From contig NC_066608.1 in the NCBI RefSeq assembly GCF_905475345.1, positions 1,080,001 through 1,144,000 of the forward strand: a stretch of DNA of 64,000 nucleotides, given 5' to 3'. The DNA comes from Vespula vulgaris (taxonomy: Eukaryota; Arthropoda; Insecta; Hymenoptera; Vespidae). The notes beneath the pieces were generated by a model that saw only the letters and a list, made by a program, of their open reading frames with translations, did not search any database and was not told where the DNA came from. The position numbers and the translations under genes are program-made. Of this stretch, positions 25,501 through 36,470 are shown one piece after another; position 1 is the first letter of the stretch, and each line of letters starts with the position of its first letter.

Positions 25501-25631
25501 CGAGCGAACGTCGAAGCGACGAGGGGAGAGAGAAAGGGGCGAAAGAGAGAGAGAGAAAGATAGAGATAGAGATAGAGATAGAAAGAGAGAGAGAGAGAGA
25601 TAGAGAAAGAGAGCGTAGGTGTGCTCTCTCA

Positions 25632-25662
<31 letters not shown>

Positions 25663-25740
25663 TGGGTGGAGGTTACCCTGGACGTTCGGAAGGGGGCGGC
25701 TACTCGCGAGTCGGAATAGCGAATCAATCGAATACTCACC

Positions 25741-26090
25741 GTGGATGGTCCGACGGCGAGATGTCTCGGGGTGTCCGTTCTCGAGGTGGCAAGAGAGGAG
25801 AAATTTGATGTCACATACGCCGCTTCATCGGGCCACTGTGCGCGCCGTTTATACCACTCCGCTTACTGCTTGGCGCTTGCCACTAAAAATAAACCTCGGC
25901 TTGCCGGTGGCCCCCGCTTCTTCTCACGTCTTGTACCGTGACCGACACATTTATTCGCGATTTCGAAGCACACCGCCGTCGTGCTTGCCGCCAACGAATC
26001 GGCACGTTCGATTCCCTAGACGAGAGAAAAAAAACGGGATCGCGCGCACCTCACCGTCGCGTTAAAGACGACGTGGACGCGAGGACAAGG
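25741..26090 (-). other. Possible noncoding first exon (minus strand)
   Basis: Unique CpG-rich sequence ending at the near-consensus donor G|GTGAGTATT. There is no ATG in a good coding frame before the donor, so it would be 5' UTR. Exon start unknown. Confidence 0.25.
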
Positions 26091-26091
26091 A

Positions 26092-26123
26092 GAACGACGA
26101 CGACGACGACGACGACGAGGAGA

Positions 26124-26158
<35 letters not shown>

Positions 26159-26220
26159 TGATGTTGTCGGCCGCCGCCGCTTGTCGCCGCTGCTGCCCCG
26201 ACGACGACTACGACGACGAA

Positions 26221-26267
<47 letters not shown>

Positions 26268-26301
26268 ACGAAGAGGACTGGACTGGACTACCACCAACCC
26301 A

Positions 26302-26335
<34 letters not shown>

Positions 26336-26345
26336 ACGACGTCGT
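26092..26345. repeat. (GAC)n arrays, three blocks
   Basis: Blocks at 26092-26158, 26201-26271 and 26297-26345 of GAC/CGA triplets are separated by short GC-rich unique DNA. Confidence 0.95.
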
Positions 26346-26363
26346 AGACCGAACGCTTCGCTC

Positions 26364-26453
26364 CACTCGACTCGACTCGACTCTACTCGACTCGACTCGA
26401 CTCGACTCGACTCGACTCGACTCGGATTCGACTCGACTCGACTCGAGCTCGAC
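26364..26453. repeat. (CTCGA)n pentanucleotide array
   Basis: About 17 units of ACTCG/CTCGA. Two shorter copies recur near 28453-28468. Confidence 0.95.
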
Positions 26454-26590
26454 TAGCCGAGCTAGAAAGTAGAGAAAGACCGTGCGCGTACGACGCGTCG
26501 TCGCACGACAGCCAACCGGATGAAGAGCAGCGACGACGAAATCGACGAGGATGACGAGGAGGAGCACGACGGCGACGACGACGGCGACAG

Positions 26591-26624
<34 letters not shown>

Positions 26625-27101
26625 CGCGACGCGTCGGGGAGGGAGGTAGGAAGAAAATAGGGGAGGGCAGACGACGGAGGAGCAGCAGGAATCCTTTTCT
26701 ATTCTCCTTTCACCTCCTCCTTCCCCTCCTTCTTTCTTCCTCCTCCTCCTCTTTTTCTTCTACTTCTTCTTCCTCTTCCTCTTCCTTTTCTTCTTCTTCT
26801 TCCGCTTCCTCCTTTTACCCTTTCTACTTCCACTTCTCTTTCTCTTTTCTTTTTCTTTTTCTTTTTCTTCTACTCCTCTTTTCCTTTTTCTTTTTCTTCT
26901 TCTTTCTCTTTCTCTTTCTCTTTCTCTTCCTCCCTAAAGTAGTTACTACTCGCACGCACGCACTTCCTCGTTCACGAGATTCGCGGTTACGTATCGAACC
27001 CGACTCACGTTCGCGGCCACTTAGTTTCGTCGTGTCACTACTACTACTCGCTCGTCGCGTTACGACGACGACGGCGACGTTACACCTACTACGTTCGCTC
27101 T

Positions 27102-27290
27102 TCCACCACCTCCGCTACCACCAACACCACCACCACCACCACCATCGCCGCCACCACCACCACCACCACCACCACCACTATCACCACCACCACTACCTCC
27201 TCCTCCTCCTCCTCCTCTCGTTTTACCTTCCCCTTCTACCTCCTTCTTCTACCTCCTTTTACCTCCTCCACCTCCTCCTCCTCCTCCTAC
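27102..27290. repeat. (CAC)n then (CTC)n array
   Basis: About 90 bp of CCA/CAC followed by CTC/TCC triplets. Confidence 0.93.
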
Positions 27291-27419
27291 TCGAGCCGCC
27301 GCTGTCGCGACAGCTCCCTGTCTTCCTGCGTCTCTCGAACGAGACGATCGAAGAGAAACGCATGAGACGTCAAACGCAACGAGACGTTCGCGATGAACAG
27401 ACGATTCTTCAAAATTTTC

Positions 27420-27520
27420 TATTATTATTATTATACCAATTATGGCTGATAATATCTACTACTACTACTACTACTAATAATAATAATAATAATAATGATG
27501 ATGATGATGATGATGATATA
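27420..27520. repeat. Compound ATT, CTA, AAT and GAT triplet array
   Basis: Four successive triplet repeats, each of 4-8 units. Confidence 0.9.
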
Positions 27521-27917
27521 ACAACGATGACAATAATAATCTGCGTCTATTTCTTCTTTTTCTATTTCTTGCGTTCTCTTTTCCCCTTTTCTTTTTTTTC
27601 TTTTTCTTTTGTTTTCTTTCCCTTTTTTTTTTTTTTGAAACACGGCACGCCGTTTTCAGCCTGATCTATCTTTTTAACATAAATCGAGGATCATAGGAGA
27701 CGCACCCAAATACATCGTCGTTGTTAACGTCGACGACGACGAAGATGGTGCCGATGCTGACTGAACGATTAGCAACGACGTATAATAATCTCATCGATAA
27801 CCTCCGAATAGAAGCAACAGCAATATCAGCGGTGTTAGAAGTAACAGCAACAATAATAATAGTAGCAACGGCAATAGCAACAAAAGTAGATCGAGTTATC
27901 GTGCGAACGCGCGAGCG

Positions 27918-27944
27918 CGCTCGCTCGCTCGCTCGCTCGCTCGC
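27918..27944. repeat. (CGCT)n microsatellite
   Basis: About seven GCTC units after a GCGC-rich start. Confidence 0.93.
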
Positions 27945-28543
27945 TACTCTAAACTCTTCCTCCTAGACTTTTCGTCGTCGATGATAGAGACGAACGAACA
28001 GTGGAATAATAATGTGTAATAGAGGGATGAACGAGTAAGTTGGAGAAAGATAATGAACGGATAAGAATGAATGAATAGAAAAGAATGACTAAACATAGGA
28101 GTAGATAGATAGATGGATAGATAAAAAAGGATGGAGAGAAAAGAAAAGAAAAGAGAAGAGAAGAGAAGAGAGAAAGAAAAAGAAAAAGAAAAAGAAAAAG
28201 AGAGATAGAAAGATAAAGAGAGAAAGAAAAAGAGATAGACACTGATAGAGTAATCTACGAAAGAGAGAAGGACCGGCGGGGACCTTGGTATATGCGTGTG
28301 TATTTGTCTGTGTGTGTGTGTGTGTGTGTCCGAATTAGGTGCGAATCAGTGAACGGTGCGTACGGTAGAGCGGTCTCAATTGGACTGTCGTGTCTAAAAG
28401 CCGTACGGGTAATCCGGAAAAGGCGCGCATGTGCCAGAACCGCGCCAGTTCGGCTCGACTCGACTCGTTATCCCACCTTCGGCTTTTCCTTCCCGACACC
28501 CACCTACCCCTTTATCATCCTCGTATATCTCTACCTCTGTCTT

Positions 28544-28578
<35 letters not shown>

Positions 28579-29076
28579 TGCTAGCTTTTCCCACTTTTCC
28601 AACTAGAAGCAGACTACGCTCGACGTATCGTTCCATGGCCAGCCGCCCACGCGCGTCAATCTCTCTCTCTTTCTCTCTCTTTCTTCGGCATCATCATCCC
28701 TCCTCTCCCTCCCACCCTCTCTCTCTCTCTTTCCCTCTTTTTGTCTCCGTCTGTCTTTTTCTCGCTCTTGCTTTACCGTAGCTCACCTGCCGCCCACGAG
28801 TCGCGGCGTGCGAGTCTTTTTGGCATCCTACCGAGTTTACCTTCGACGCCAGGAGAACGTCTCGATATTCAAGGGTGGAATATCTTTAAGAGGAAAATAA
28901 AAGCATTTAGCTTGTATGTATGTGTGAGGAAGAGAGAGAAAGAGAGAGAGAAGTTAAGCATCTAGCTTGCTAGCTTGCTCGCTCGCTCGTTAGCTTCGGA
29001 GCGCGACGGGTCTCGCGATAAAAGCGGCATCGATCGTACTCTCGCCGAAGGACACTCGCGTTTCGCATCTCTCCGC

Positions 29077-29130
<54 letters not shown>

Positions 29131-29265
29131 CTCTCTATCTCTCTCTGCTTTTGAGGAATCATTCCAAGAGTGTGAGTGAGTAGGTAAGATTGAGTGAGTG
29201 AGCGAGAGAGAGAGAGAGAGAGAGAGACTTGCCACGTGCGCATCAAACCCTCGGCCTCGTTCCTC

Positions 29266-29340
29266 TTTCCTTCCTTCCTTCCTTCCTTCCTTCCTTCCTT
29301 CCTTCCTTCCTTCCTTCCTGCCTTCCTGCCTTCCTGTCTT
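29266..29340. repeat. (TTCC)n microsatellite
   Basis: About 14 pure CCTT units followed by variant TGCC-containing units. Confidence 0.95.
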
Positions 29341-29840
29341 CCTTCATTCCCTCTCCATCACCCACCCTTCAAAGATTCGTCTTATAGATGATCCTCGATC
29401 CGATCGACTCCCTTCACCTTATATCAGCCTTTCCTATCTTTCCCTTTACCTTCTTTATTCCTCGATCTTCGACTTTCGATGTTACAAGGGAAACTCGTTA
29501 ATCGATATGCCAACTAATTGATGCCTCGCATGTCGACCTTTCTCTCTCTCTCTCTCTCTTTAACTTTAGCTTCTTCTTTTTCTTCTTCTTCTATTATTTC
29601 TTTAGAAAAAAGAATATTTTTGATGATACGCCGAATTATTACAGCCGATACGTTGGAATCCTTTTTTCTAAGGCCTCCTTGTTATTTGTCCTTGTTTTTC
29701 TTTTCTCTTGTTCTTTTTTCTTTTTCATTTTATTTTATTTTGTTTTGTTTTGTTTTCCTTTTCTTTTCTTTTCCTTTTTCTTTCTTTATTCTTTTCATCT
29801 TAACCCTTGGTCTAGAAATGAAATGAAATGAAAAAATGTG
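29341..29840. other. Noncoding pyrimidine-rich stretch
   Basis: T/C-rich DNA with no gene; TTTTG and TTTTC units near 29725-29790. Confidence 0.65.
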
Positions 29841-29849
29841 ATTCTACTT

Positions 29850-30235
29850 CGTGGTAATCTAACGTCAAAGTCTAATCTTATAGAATGACGAGATATAATC
29901 GCGTCATGATATTTGTAGTACAGTAATCGTATTCATACGAGATATATAATCACTGAATGAAATCATTCGGCAAATGTGCGGTCGAATATGGAATTGATTT
30001 CTTTTTTTTTTAATCATAATCCTTTTAGTGAATGCGTCCGTCAAATAATGTCATTGATAATCTAATGCCAAAGTTTTAATCTAATACAACGACGAGTTTA
30101 CCACGCTTGTGATGATGTTTATAATACACACAGTATATAATCGTAAAAAATTTACATGGAAATCTGAATGATATCGTACGTCAATGAATCAAATGCTTTT
30201 CTTTGACAGGGATTTCCTTTTCCCATTTTTTTTTT
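29850..30235. repeat. Diverged direct duplication, offset 203 bp
   Basis: GGTAATCTAACGTCAAAGTC (29853) matches GATAATCTAATGCCAAAGTT (30056). Both continue through TCTAAT, ACGACGAG or GACGAG, a CGCGTCATGATATTTGTA versus TGTGATGATGTTTATAA segment, and TATATAATC. Confidence 0.85.
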
Positions 30236-30595
30236 TTTCGAACGGATTTAAGCGTATAATTTTATCGAAAAAAAGAAAATTGGATCGAAACTTTCAGAGG
30301 TACGTCTGTTGACGTTGATGTTGAAACATTTGATAGGCTTGATAATTTGATAATTTGTAATGTTGATGACTTGTGAAAGAAGAAAAAAAAAAAGAAAGAA
30401 AGAAATAGAAATGAATGGAATCTTAACCTTTAGCACTATGAGGTCACCGCTGACGTGACAACAGTATTTTTCTGTAGAACTCTTGAGTCATCTCTGACGT
30501 ATGAGACTCTATTTAGTTAATAAAAAGATATGATTAACAAATCAGTAAAGAATAGTTTTATTCCAAATATCTCTTTCCAAATGTTATACACGAAT

Positions 30596-30636
<41 letters not shown>

Positions 30637-31356
30637 TGAGATATATCAAAAGCAGAAAAAAATGAAATTAAAACTGACTTTGAGTTCAGTGAGAAAGAGC
30701 TGAGAAAAATAATTATGACGCAAAGGTTTCAACCTTTTCTGCGAGTTTAAATTCTCTCTCACGTTATATTTTTCTTTTTGCTAGAAAAAAATATACGCAT
30801 TATTTGACACGACTATTATATATTCTACTAAAACTAGTCGTCTATTAAAATAACTGTATTTTATTAGAATACCTCGTCCCAAAAAAAATGTCAATGAGGT
30901 CATACAAAAACGTTACATCCCAGACTTAATCATTCCAGAATTAGGAGAGTTCGAATAATTAGAGACTTAATCATATGAATTAACATTCGTTTCAAAACTC
31001 TCTTGTTTTCTTTTTTTTCAAATATTTTTTTACTAACATTACAAACATATATATTAATTCACATAATTTATTACAAAATAAAATTGAAGATAAAATATAT
31101 TTAGATGACCCAAATAACATCGAGGGAAGCTCGTCATAGGAATTCAAAGGATTCAATTATTTCCCCCGTGGACTTCCCCATGTAGTTTGGTCCATGTTTA
31201 CCTTTTTCATGGAAAGAATATTTTCTAGTACTGATAAAACATCTTTTTCGTAATAATCTCGATCGTATTATTGGTTCGCAAATATAAACGCAATTCGGAT
31301 AGAAACGTGTACCCTTTTGCTTGCTTCTAAAAAAAGGAAAAAGAAAGAAAAAAGAA

Positions 31357-31405
<49 letters not shown>

Positions 31406-32090
31406 GAAAGAAAGGACAAAATTTTTGTTCTTAAATTCTCTATGGAAGCACGATTCTAAAAGTTTTACGCGGATTATCCTTCATTGTCGTTTAGTTTGAC
31501 ATTTTACGAGGATACGTTTAACGGAGGAGAATATGTTTTGAACGTCATTCGCATTCCTAACGAATCCAACATTGATTTTAAAGCTGGTAGTTCGATAATA
31601 TGGGTCAGTAGACTTTTCCCGATAAGCTTGCTCTTTTGCTCTCATCGTCGATAGCGTTAATACTACACGGCATGGCACACCACACGTAAATATATACGTA
31701 CATACATACATAAATACATAGATACAAGTATACATATACGTACATACATACATATATCCATATAGATACATACATAGATACATAGATAAATACATAGATA
31801 GATATATAAAGAGGTGTATAACTTCTTCGGTTTTCGATCATTATCATCTAACACAACCATCGGCGCGACCTTTCGCCACGGGTATCTTAGTCTCTACGAG
31901 ATAAATTACGCCAAGGCAACGGCAAACCTTTTGTCAAAGAACTATGAGAAAGCTTTACGAGCAAACTCTAAACCTTGGTAGTCTATAAATGACGAAGAAG
32001 AAACTGTTGATGAGAGCAAGAATGAGCAAAAGAGAACCAGCAAGAATGTTTAAGAAAAGCCGATAAATTTGGCTGGCTAAATTAGTTCGC
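30236..32090. other. Noncoding region
   Basis: AT-rich with GA tracts (30603-30636, 31363-31395), ATAC repeats (31690-31805) and a candidate piggyBac-like relic at 30423-30732. 31860-32080 is unique and less AT-rich. No gene seen. Confidence 0.55.
30423..30732. mobile_element. Candidate piggyBac-like miniature element
   Basis: The left end reads TTAACCTTTAGCACTATGAG and the inverted right end TTGAAACCTTTGCGTCATAA. Both resemble piggyBac-type ends (TTAA target, then CCYTT with TGAC-rich sub-terminal sequence), and CTGACGTGA / CTGACGTATGA words follow within the left end. It is about 310 bp, non-coding and degenerate. This rests on end resemblance only. Confidence 0.3.
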
Positions 32091-32104
32091 TATATGTATA
32101 TACT

Positions 32105-32385
32105 GGGTGGGCCAAAAGTGTTTCCTCCTAGGTCATTTTTCAATATCAATTAACACGCTTTCGAGGATCTTTAGCCTCGGTAATAAGATTTCGTAAGACG
32201 GTTCGGTCCTTGTAGTTTCGCGATATGAAAGAAAGGACAAAAAAGAAAAGAAAAGAAAAGAAAAGAAAAGCACGAACAAGCGAAAATAGAAATTAGCCTA
32301 AATAACAGGTTGATTTCCAAGATCGTCTAGAAACTGTTGACCCATCCTAAGATCTTTTGGCCCGCTCTGCACAACTTTTGATCAA
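32105..32385. mobile_element. Candidate mariner-type MITE or relic
   Basis: CTGGGTGGGCCAAAAGTG (about 32107) and, inverted at about 32352-32378, GCAGAGCGGGCCAAAAGATC share GGGCCAAAAG and a GGTCA about 17 bp further in. GGGTNGGCCAAAAG recalls mariner-type terminal repeats. The interior (about 250 bp) has no open frame. Confidence 0.3.
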
Positions 32386-32824
32386 GATTTGAGAGAGGAA
32401 GAGAGAGGGACATAAAGAGAAAGAAATACACATACACGTTACAAATAAGAGGCCATTGCACTGCTGGCCGAAATCACAATGAAACGAAACCTAATAAAGG
32501 GCTGAGCTACTAAAGTGTATCTCCGTGCGTGACGAGGACGTACATAACGAAGAAAGAAAAGAGCAAAAAGAGGAAAAGAGAGCAGAAAAAATAAATAAAC
32601 GAACGAACGAACGAACAAACGAACAAACAAACCAACAAACAAATAAATAAATACATAACTAAACTAAAAGAAAGAGAGTAAAGACCGATCAGGGTAGCGT
32701 GACCCGTTATAGAAAATGAAACCCTACAAGAACTTGGCTGACTCTCGATAATCAAGAGTATTCGCGTTATACGCAGAGCTGGGCCGTTGGCTTCTCGAAA
32801 TTTCACGAACTAACCAATCCAAGA

Positions 32825-32859
<35 letters not shown>

Positions 32860-34120
32860 AAGAGAGATCTCCGTTAACGTTCACATGCCAAAAATCTGTT
32901 CGAAGATGACCTAGAAACCTGTTTACCCTGGCGAATTCGAATGCGGAGGTCCCGCCTTATATACGAAAGAACGATATATACATACATATATTGTAACTGT
33001 GTATAATCCGCAGTGTGAGCTTTTCCTCGATCTTCTACTTAACCACCTCTATTTCGAGTGTTTCCTCGTGATGCTAAGCACTTCGCCGTGACGACGCCGA
33101 TATCGTCTCCTTCTCCTCCTCCATCTTCTTTTTCTTCTTTTTCTTCTCTTTCTTTTCTTCTCCTTTTTCTTCTCTTACTCCCCTTTTTGTCTTTCTTTTT
33201 CTTTTTTTCTTCTCTTACTCCCCTTCTCCTTTCCCTTCTTTTTCTCCTTTTTCTTCTTTCTCCTCTCGACGACAAACCAGACGAGAACTTGAAACGATTT
33301 ACTAAATGATCCAACACTTCACATTTTGTATATCATTAATTCAGGAATTCATTAATTCGTTAGTATCGAGAGTTCCCTTCGAAACTCTGCAGCTTCTTTC
33401 TTCTGTGCTTTTTTCTTTTTTTTTTCTTTTTTTGTTTTCTTTCTATTGTAATAAATGAGTTAAATTGTTATATACAAGTCGATACTATCTGTGTCTTTCC
33501 TTTTTTTAGTGCATAGGTATCATATTCATTCGTTTATTCGTTTATTATCGTGAACAAGAATATTTTATTCTATATATATGATATTGTATATAAATTTTGA
33601 TTGAAAGAATAAAACGTACTTTACGTCGTACTTCAACGCTAGCTAATCTATAGAAAAATCGTATATGCGAATGTATGTACATATCTAAATAAAATAACAG
33701 TCATAAAAATCATAAAACAACAGTCATAAACAACATCATAAAATGATAGAATTGATCTTATTGATCGTAAAAATATCTATGAAGAATCACACGTACGTAT
33801 GGTATATACGTGCGATATAATAAAAATCATAAAATCATAATTATAAAATTTTAACAATCATAATGTAGTAAGATCGATCTTGCGTATACCATAATGAGAT
33901 CATAGAGGAATCTATGGAAAATTATATGTATGTGTATACGTGTATATGTGTGTAAGTATGTATTTAGGAATCTGATTATTCTGCTCTCCTCTCTAGTAGT
34001 CGACTCTACAACTAGTCAGACCGGCTCTAGTCTATCGCAATCGATAACGGCAAAGTAGAAGACAGCGATAGCTTTTACTTATATACATTAGATGCAATAT
34101 ATACATAACATCGATCAATG
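32386..34120. other. Noncoding region
   Basis: Unique DNA at 32430-32580, 32680-32820 and 32880-33060, an AAAC/GAAC array (32590-32655), a CTT-rich tract (33106-33266), and AT-rich DNA with a small duplication near 33745-33950 (TTGATCGTAAAAATATCTATG-type words recur). No gene seen. Confidence 0.55.
32590..32655. repeat. (GAAC/AAAC/AAAT)n tetranucleotide array
   Basis: Successive AAAT, GAAC, AAAC and AAAT tetramers. Confidence 0.92.
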
Positions 34121-34129
34121 CAATAACAA

Positions 34130-34810
34130 AACGTTTTAATATAATTACTTTGAGTGATTAATAATATCATGACAAAATACGATGACAAGTGAAAAAGATT
34201 GTCTTTATGAACGATATTATTGAGAAATTCATAATTAAAATATCTTTATTAATATTTAATAATGCGAGAGTTATCACGACGAAGAGATTGTCGTTTATTA
34301 AATCATAATTTTTTTTCAGCCAAAACAGAAAAAAGGAAAAGTAAACGTGTTTGAAAGTATAACGTTAGGAATGTATATAAAAAAAAAAAAAAAATAGAAA
34401 GAAAAGATATATCCTAACGAAGTGACCTAATTAAAATAATTCTTTCTAATAATTCAACGATTTCAATAAAACGTATAATAATGATATTATTATCGGTACA
34501 ACAAATTTATTTAAATACGATATAATTACTTGATTTATTTATGATACGATGACGAGTGAAACGTCGTCTTTAAGAACGAAAATTTAGAGTCAATGTCTTC
34601 TTAATAATATTTAATGGATTATCGCAAATTAATTCTGATTGTCAAACGAATAAAAAAAGAAACATTAGTGTTGAAAGTATGAAAAATAGAAAAAAAATAT
34701 TCTTTAACGGAAATGACCTAACTAAAATAGTACTTTTGAACAATTCAAGAGTTTGAATAAAACATGGTAATTTCTGAATGATACTATCACCGATGTAACA
34801 GTTAACATTG
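34130..34810. repeat. Diverged direct duplication, offset about 300-368 bp
   Basis: ACGATGACAAGTGAAAAAG..GTCTTTATGAACGA (34180) matches ACGATGACGAGTGAAACG..GTCTTTAAGAACGA (34548). GAAGTGACCTAATTAAAATA (34420) matches GAAATGACCTAACTAAAATA (34711), with AATTCAA..GA..TTTC/TTTGAATAAAAC following in both. Confidence 0.88.
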
Positions 34811-34892
34811 AGAATGTATTTTTATCGATAACAGTGGCCTTTTACTTTTAAACTTTCGTGCTGATAGAAAGCATGTGTACTTGATCCCAAGG

Positions 34893-34893
<1 letters not shown>

Positions 34894-34954
<61 letters not shown>

Positions 34955-35066
34955 GTACATACATACATATATACATTCACACATACATACATACATACAT
35001 ATGTACATACATACATACACACATGCACATGCATATACACATACATATACATACATACATATATAT
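34894..35066. repeat. (TA)n-(TACA)n compound array
   Basis: About 56 bp of pure TA followed by about 115 bp of TACATACA-type units. Confidence 0.95.
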
Positions 35067-35737
35067 AAAGATTGACATTCTTCTGTTAAAGTCCTTATTA
35101 ATTAATAATATAGATGTGCGTGAAAGAAATGATCGATTTTGTTTGCGTTGCATTTATCAAGGATGGTAATGAATGTTTATGAAAATGACAAGTGGGTGCG
35201 AAGGGCTGACACGAAAGTAATCGAATTAGTCCCGGTATCCCGCAAAGTACGCAAAACGGTTTCGCTGCATTTCTATCCAATTAGGTTTGCACGGACTATA
35301 CGATACCGGGTGGAGGTCGAGCTTCCATTAAGAACTACTTCGCCCCCATGATGTGTAATCCAAGCTTTTCTCGCAAGGACCAAAGTGGGACACACGATCA
35401 GTTTTCCTATCGTCCATATACTCTCTTATTTCCAACAAAACTGAAATCTTATCATGGTACAGTAAAGATTTATATAAAAAATTAAAAGAAGATATTGCAA
35501 AAAAATTTTCTAATTTGATAAATAATATATGGATTCAATAATGTTTTTAATAAATTTCTAGTATTATTTTCTCTGTATATATTACATATTAATTTTTGTA
35601 ATAAATTTCTCTGTAATTATTGTTAATATTTTTAATAACGAAACTATCATTAATGTTTTCTTTATGAATTATGACAGACGTTCATCATTGTGTATAATGA
35701 ACAGTTTTATTATCTAAACACATTGATTATTTAAACA

Positions 35738-35830
35738 TTATTATTATTATTATTATTATCATCATCATCAGTATTATTATCATTGTTATTATTATTACTA
35801 TTATTTTTATTTATTATTATTATATATATA
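35738..35830. repeat. (ATT)n with ATC and ATG variants
   Basis: About 30 interrupted ATT triplets. Confidence 0.9.
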
Positions 35831-36044
35831 AATTTAATTCTTTCTTTTTATTAAAAATTGTTTAATACACAATAGATGAATGCGTTTTTCAATATTTATA
35901 ACAAATTTGTTATTATGTACAATTTAGATTATTTCCTTTACTAGATCAATCGTTATTAATCTATTAACTGTGAAAATGACAAATTAACTCTTTACATTTC
36001 CAATTCTCCATTTTACAAATTTATTAATTTATCCGAAGCTTTCC

Positions 36045-36082
<38 letters not shown>

Positions 36083-36358
36083 ATTTTCTCTACATCCCTC
36101 AATAGTTTATTTTTAATTGAAATAAATATTCTATATTCACGATTGAAAATTTTCCTGATTAACAAGGTAAAATACTCTAGGAAAGACACAGCATTATACA
36201 TATACATGATTAAAAATATAAAATTTTTTTAATACTTCTACTAAAAGTAGCACAGAAAAAAAAATAATAATTCTGATAAAGCGACCACACATTTGTACAA
36301 AAAGCATACAAATATTAACAAGATCCTTTACATCTTACACAGCCTGCACACAAAATGC

Positions 36359-36364
36359 TTTATT
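36359..36364 (-). promoter_or_regulatory. Candidate poly(A) signal of the MADF-BESS gene
   Basis: AATAAA on the minus strand, about 107 bp beyond the TGA stop at 36471. Confidence 0.5.
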
Positions 36365-36470
36365 AAAATAAAAAATCTTCGAACGACGAAAAACTTTGTA
36401 TTACATAAAAATGAAAAAACATTTTCAACAATAAATCCTTCCAGTGATAGTATCTACAACTTAGAAACTG

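Larger units (their letters stand above)
24421..29200. promoter_or_regulatory. CpG-rich block, candidate promoter/5' UTR zone of an unidentified gene
   Basis: This is the most GC- and CpG-rich part of the window. It holds unique GC-rich stretches (24420-24560, 25250-25340, 25680-26090, 28260-28480, 28600-28660, 28980-29060) between triplet and pentamer arrays. A strong minus-strand donor, CACG|GTGAGTATT, lies at 25740, suggesting a leftward transcript whose first exon lies at about 25.74-26.1 kb. Open frames over the arrays give only Arg-, Asp-, His- or Ser-rich low-complexity peptides, so I call no CDS. Confidence 0.4.
34811..36350. other. Noncoding region across the compositional boundary
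   Basis: Holds the TA/TACA arrays, one unique GC-balanced island (35098-35420), then AT-rich CpG-poor DNA with ATT repeats (35738-35830) and a CT tract (36049-36081). The island has a 60-codon plus-strand frame with no recognisable domain. Confidence 0.55.

Noticed and set aside
25938..26456. 172-codon open frame rich in Arg, Thr and Asp across the GAC and CTCGA arrays
   Set aside because: It exists only because triplet and pentamer repeats stay open. It has no domain or conserved start, and other frames and the opposite strand are equally open.
27032..27664. 210-codon open frame with long His and Leu runs
   Set aside because: It is a translation of CAC/CTC/AAT/GAT microsatellites and T-rich DNA. 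No non-repetitive protein-like segment supports it.
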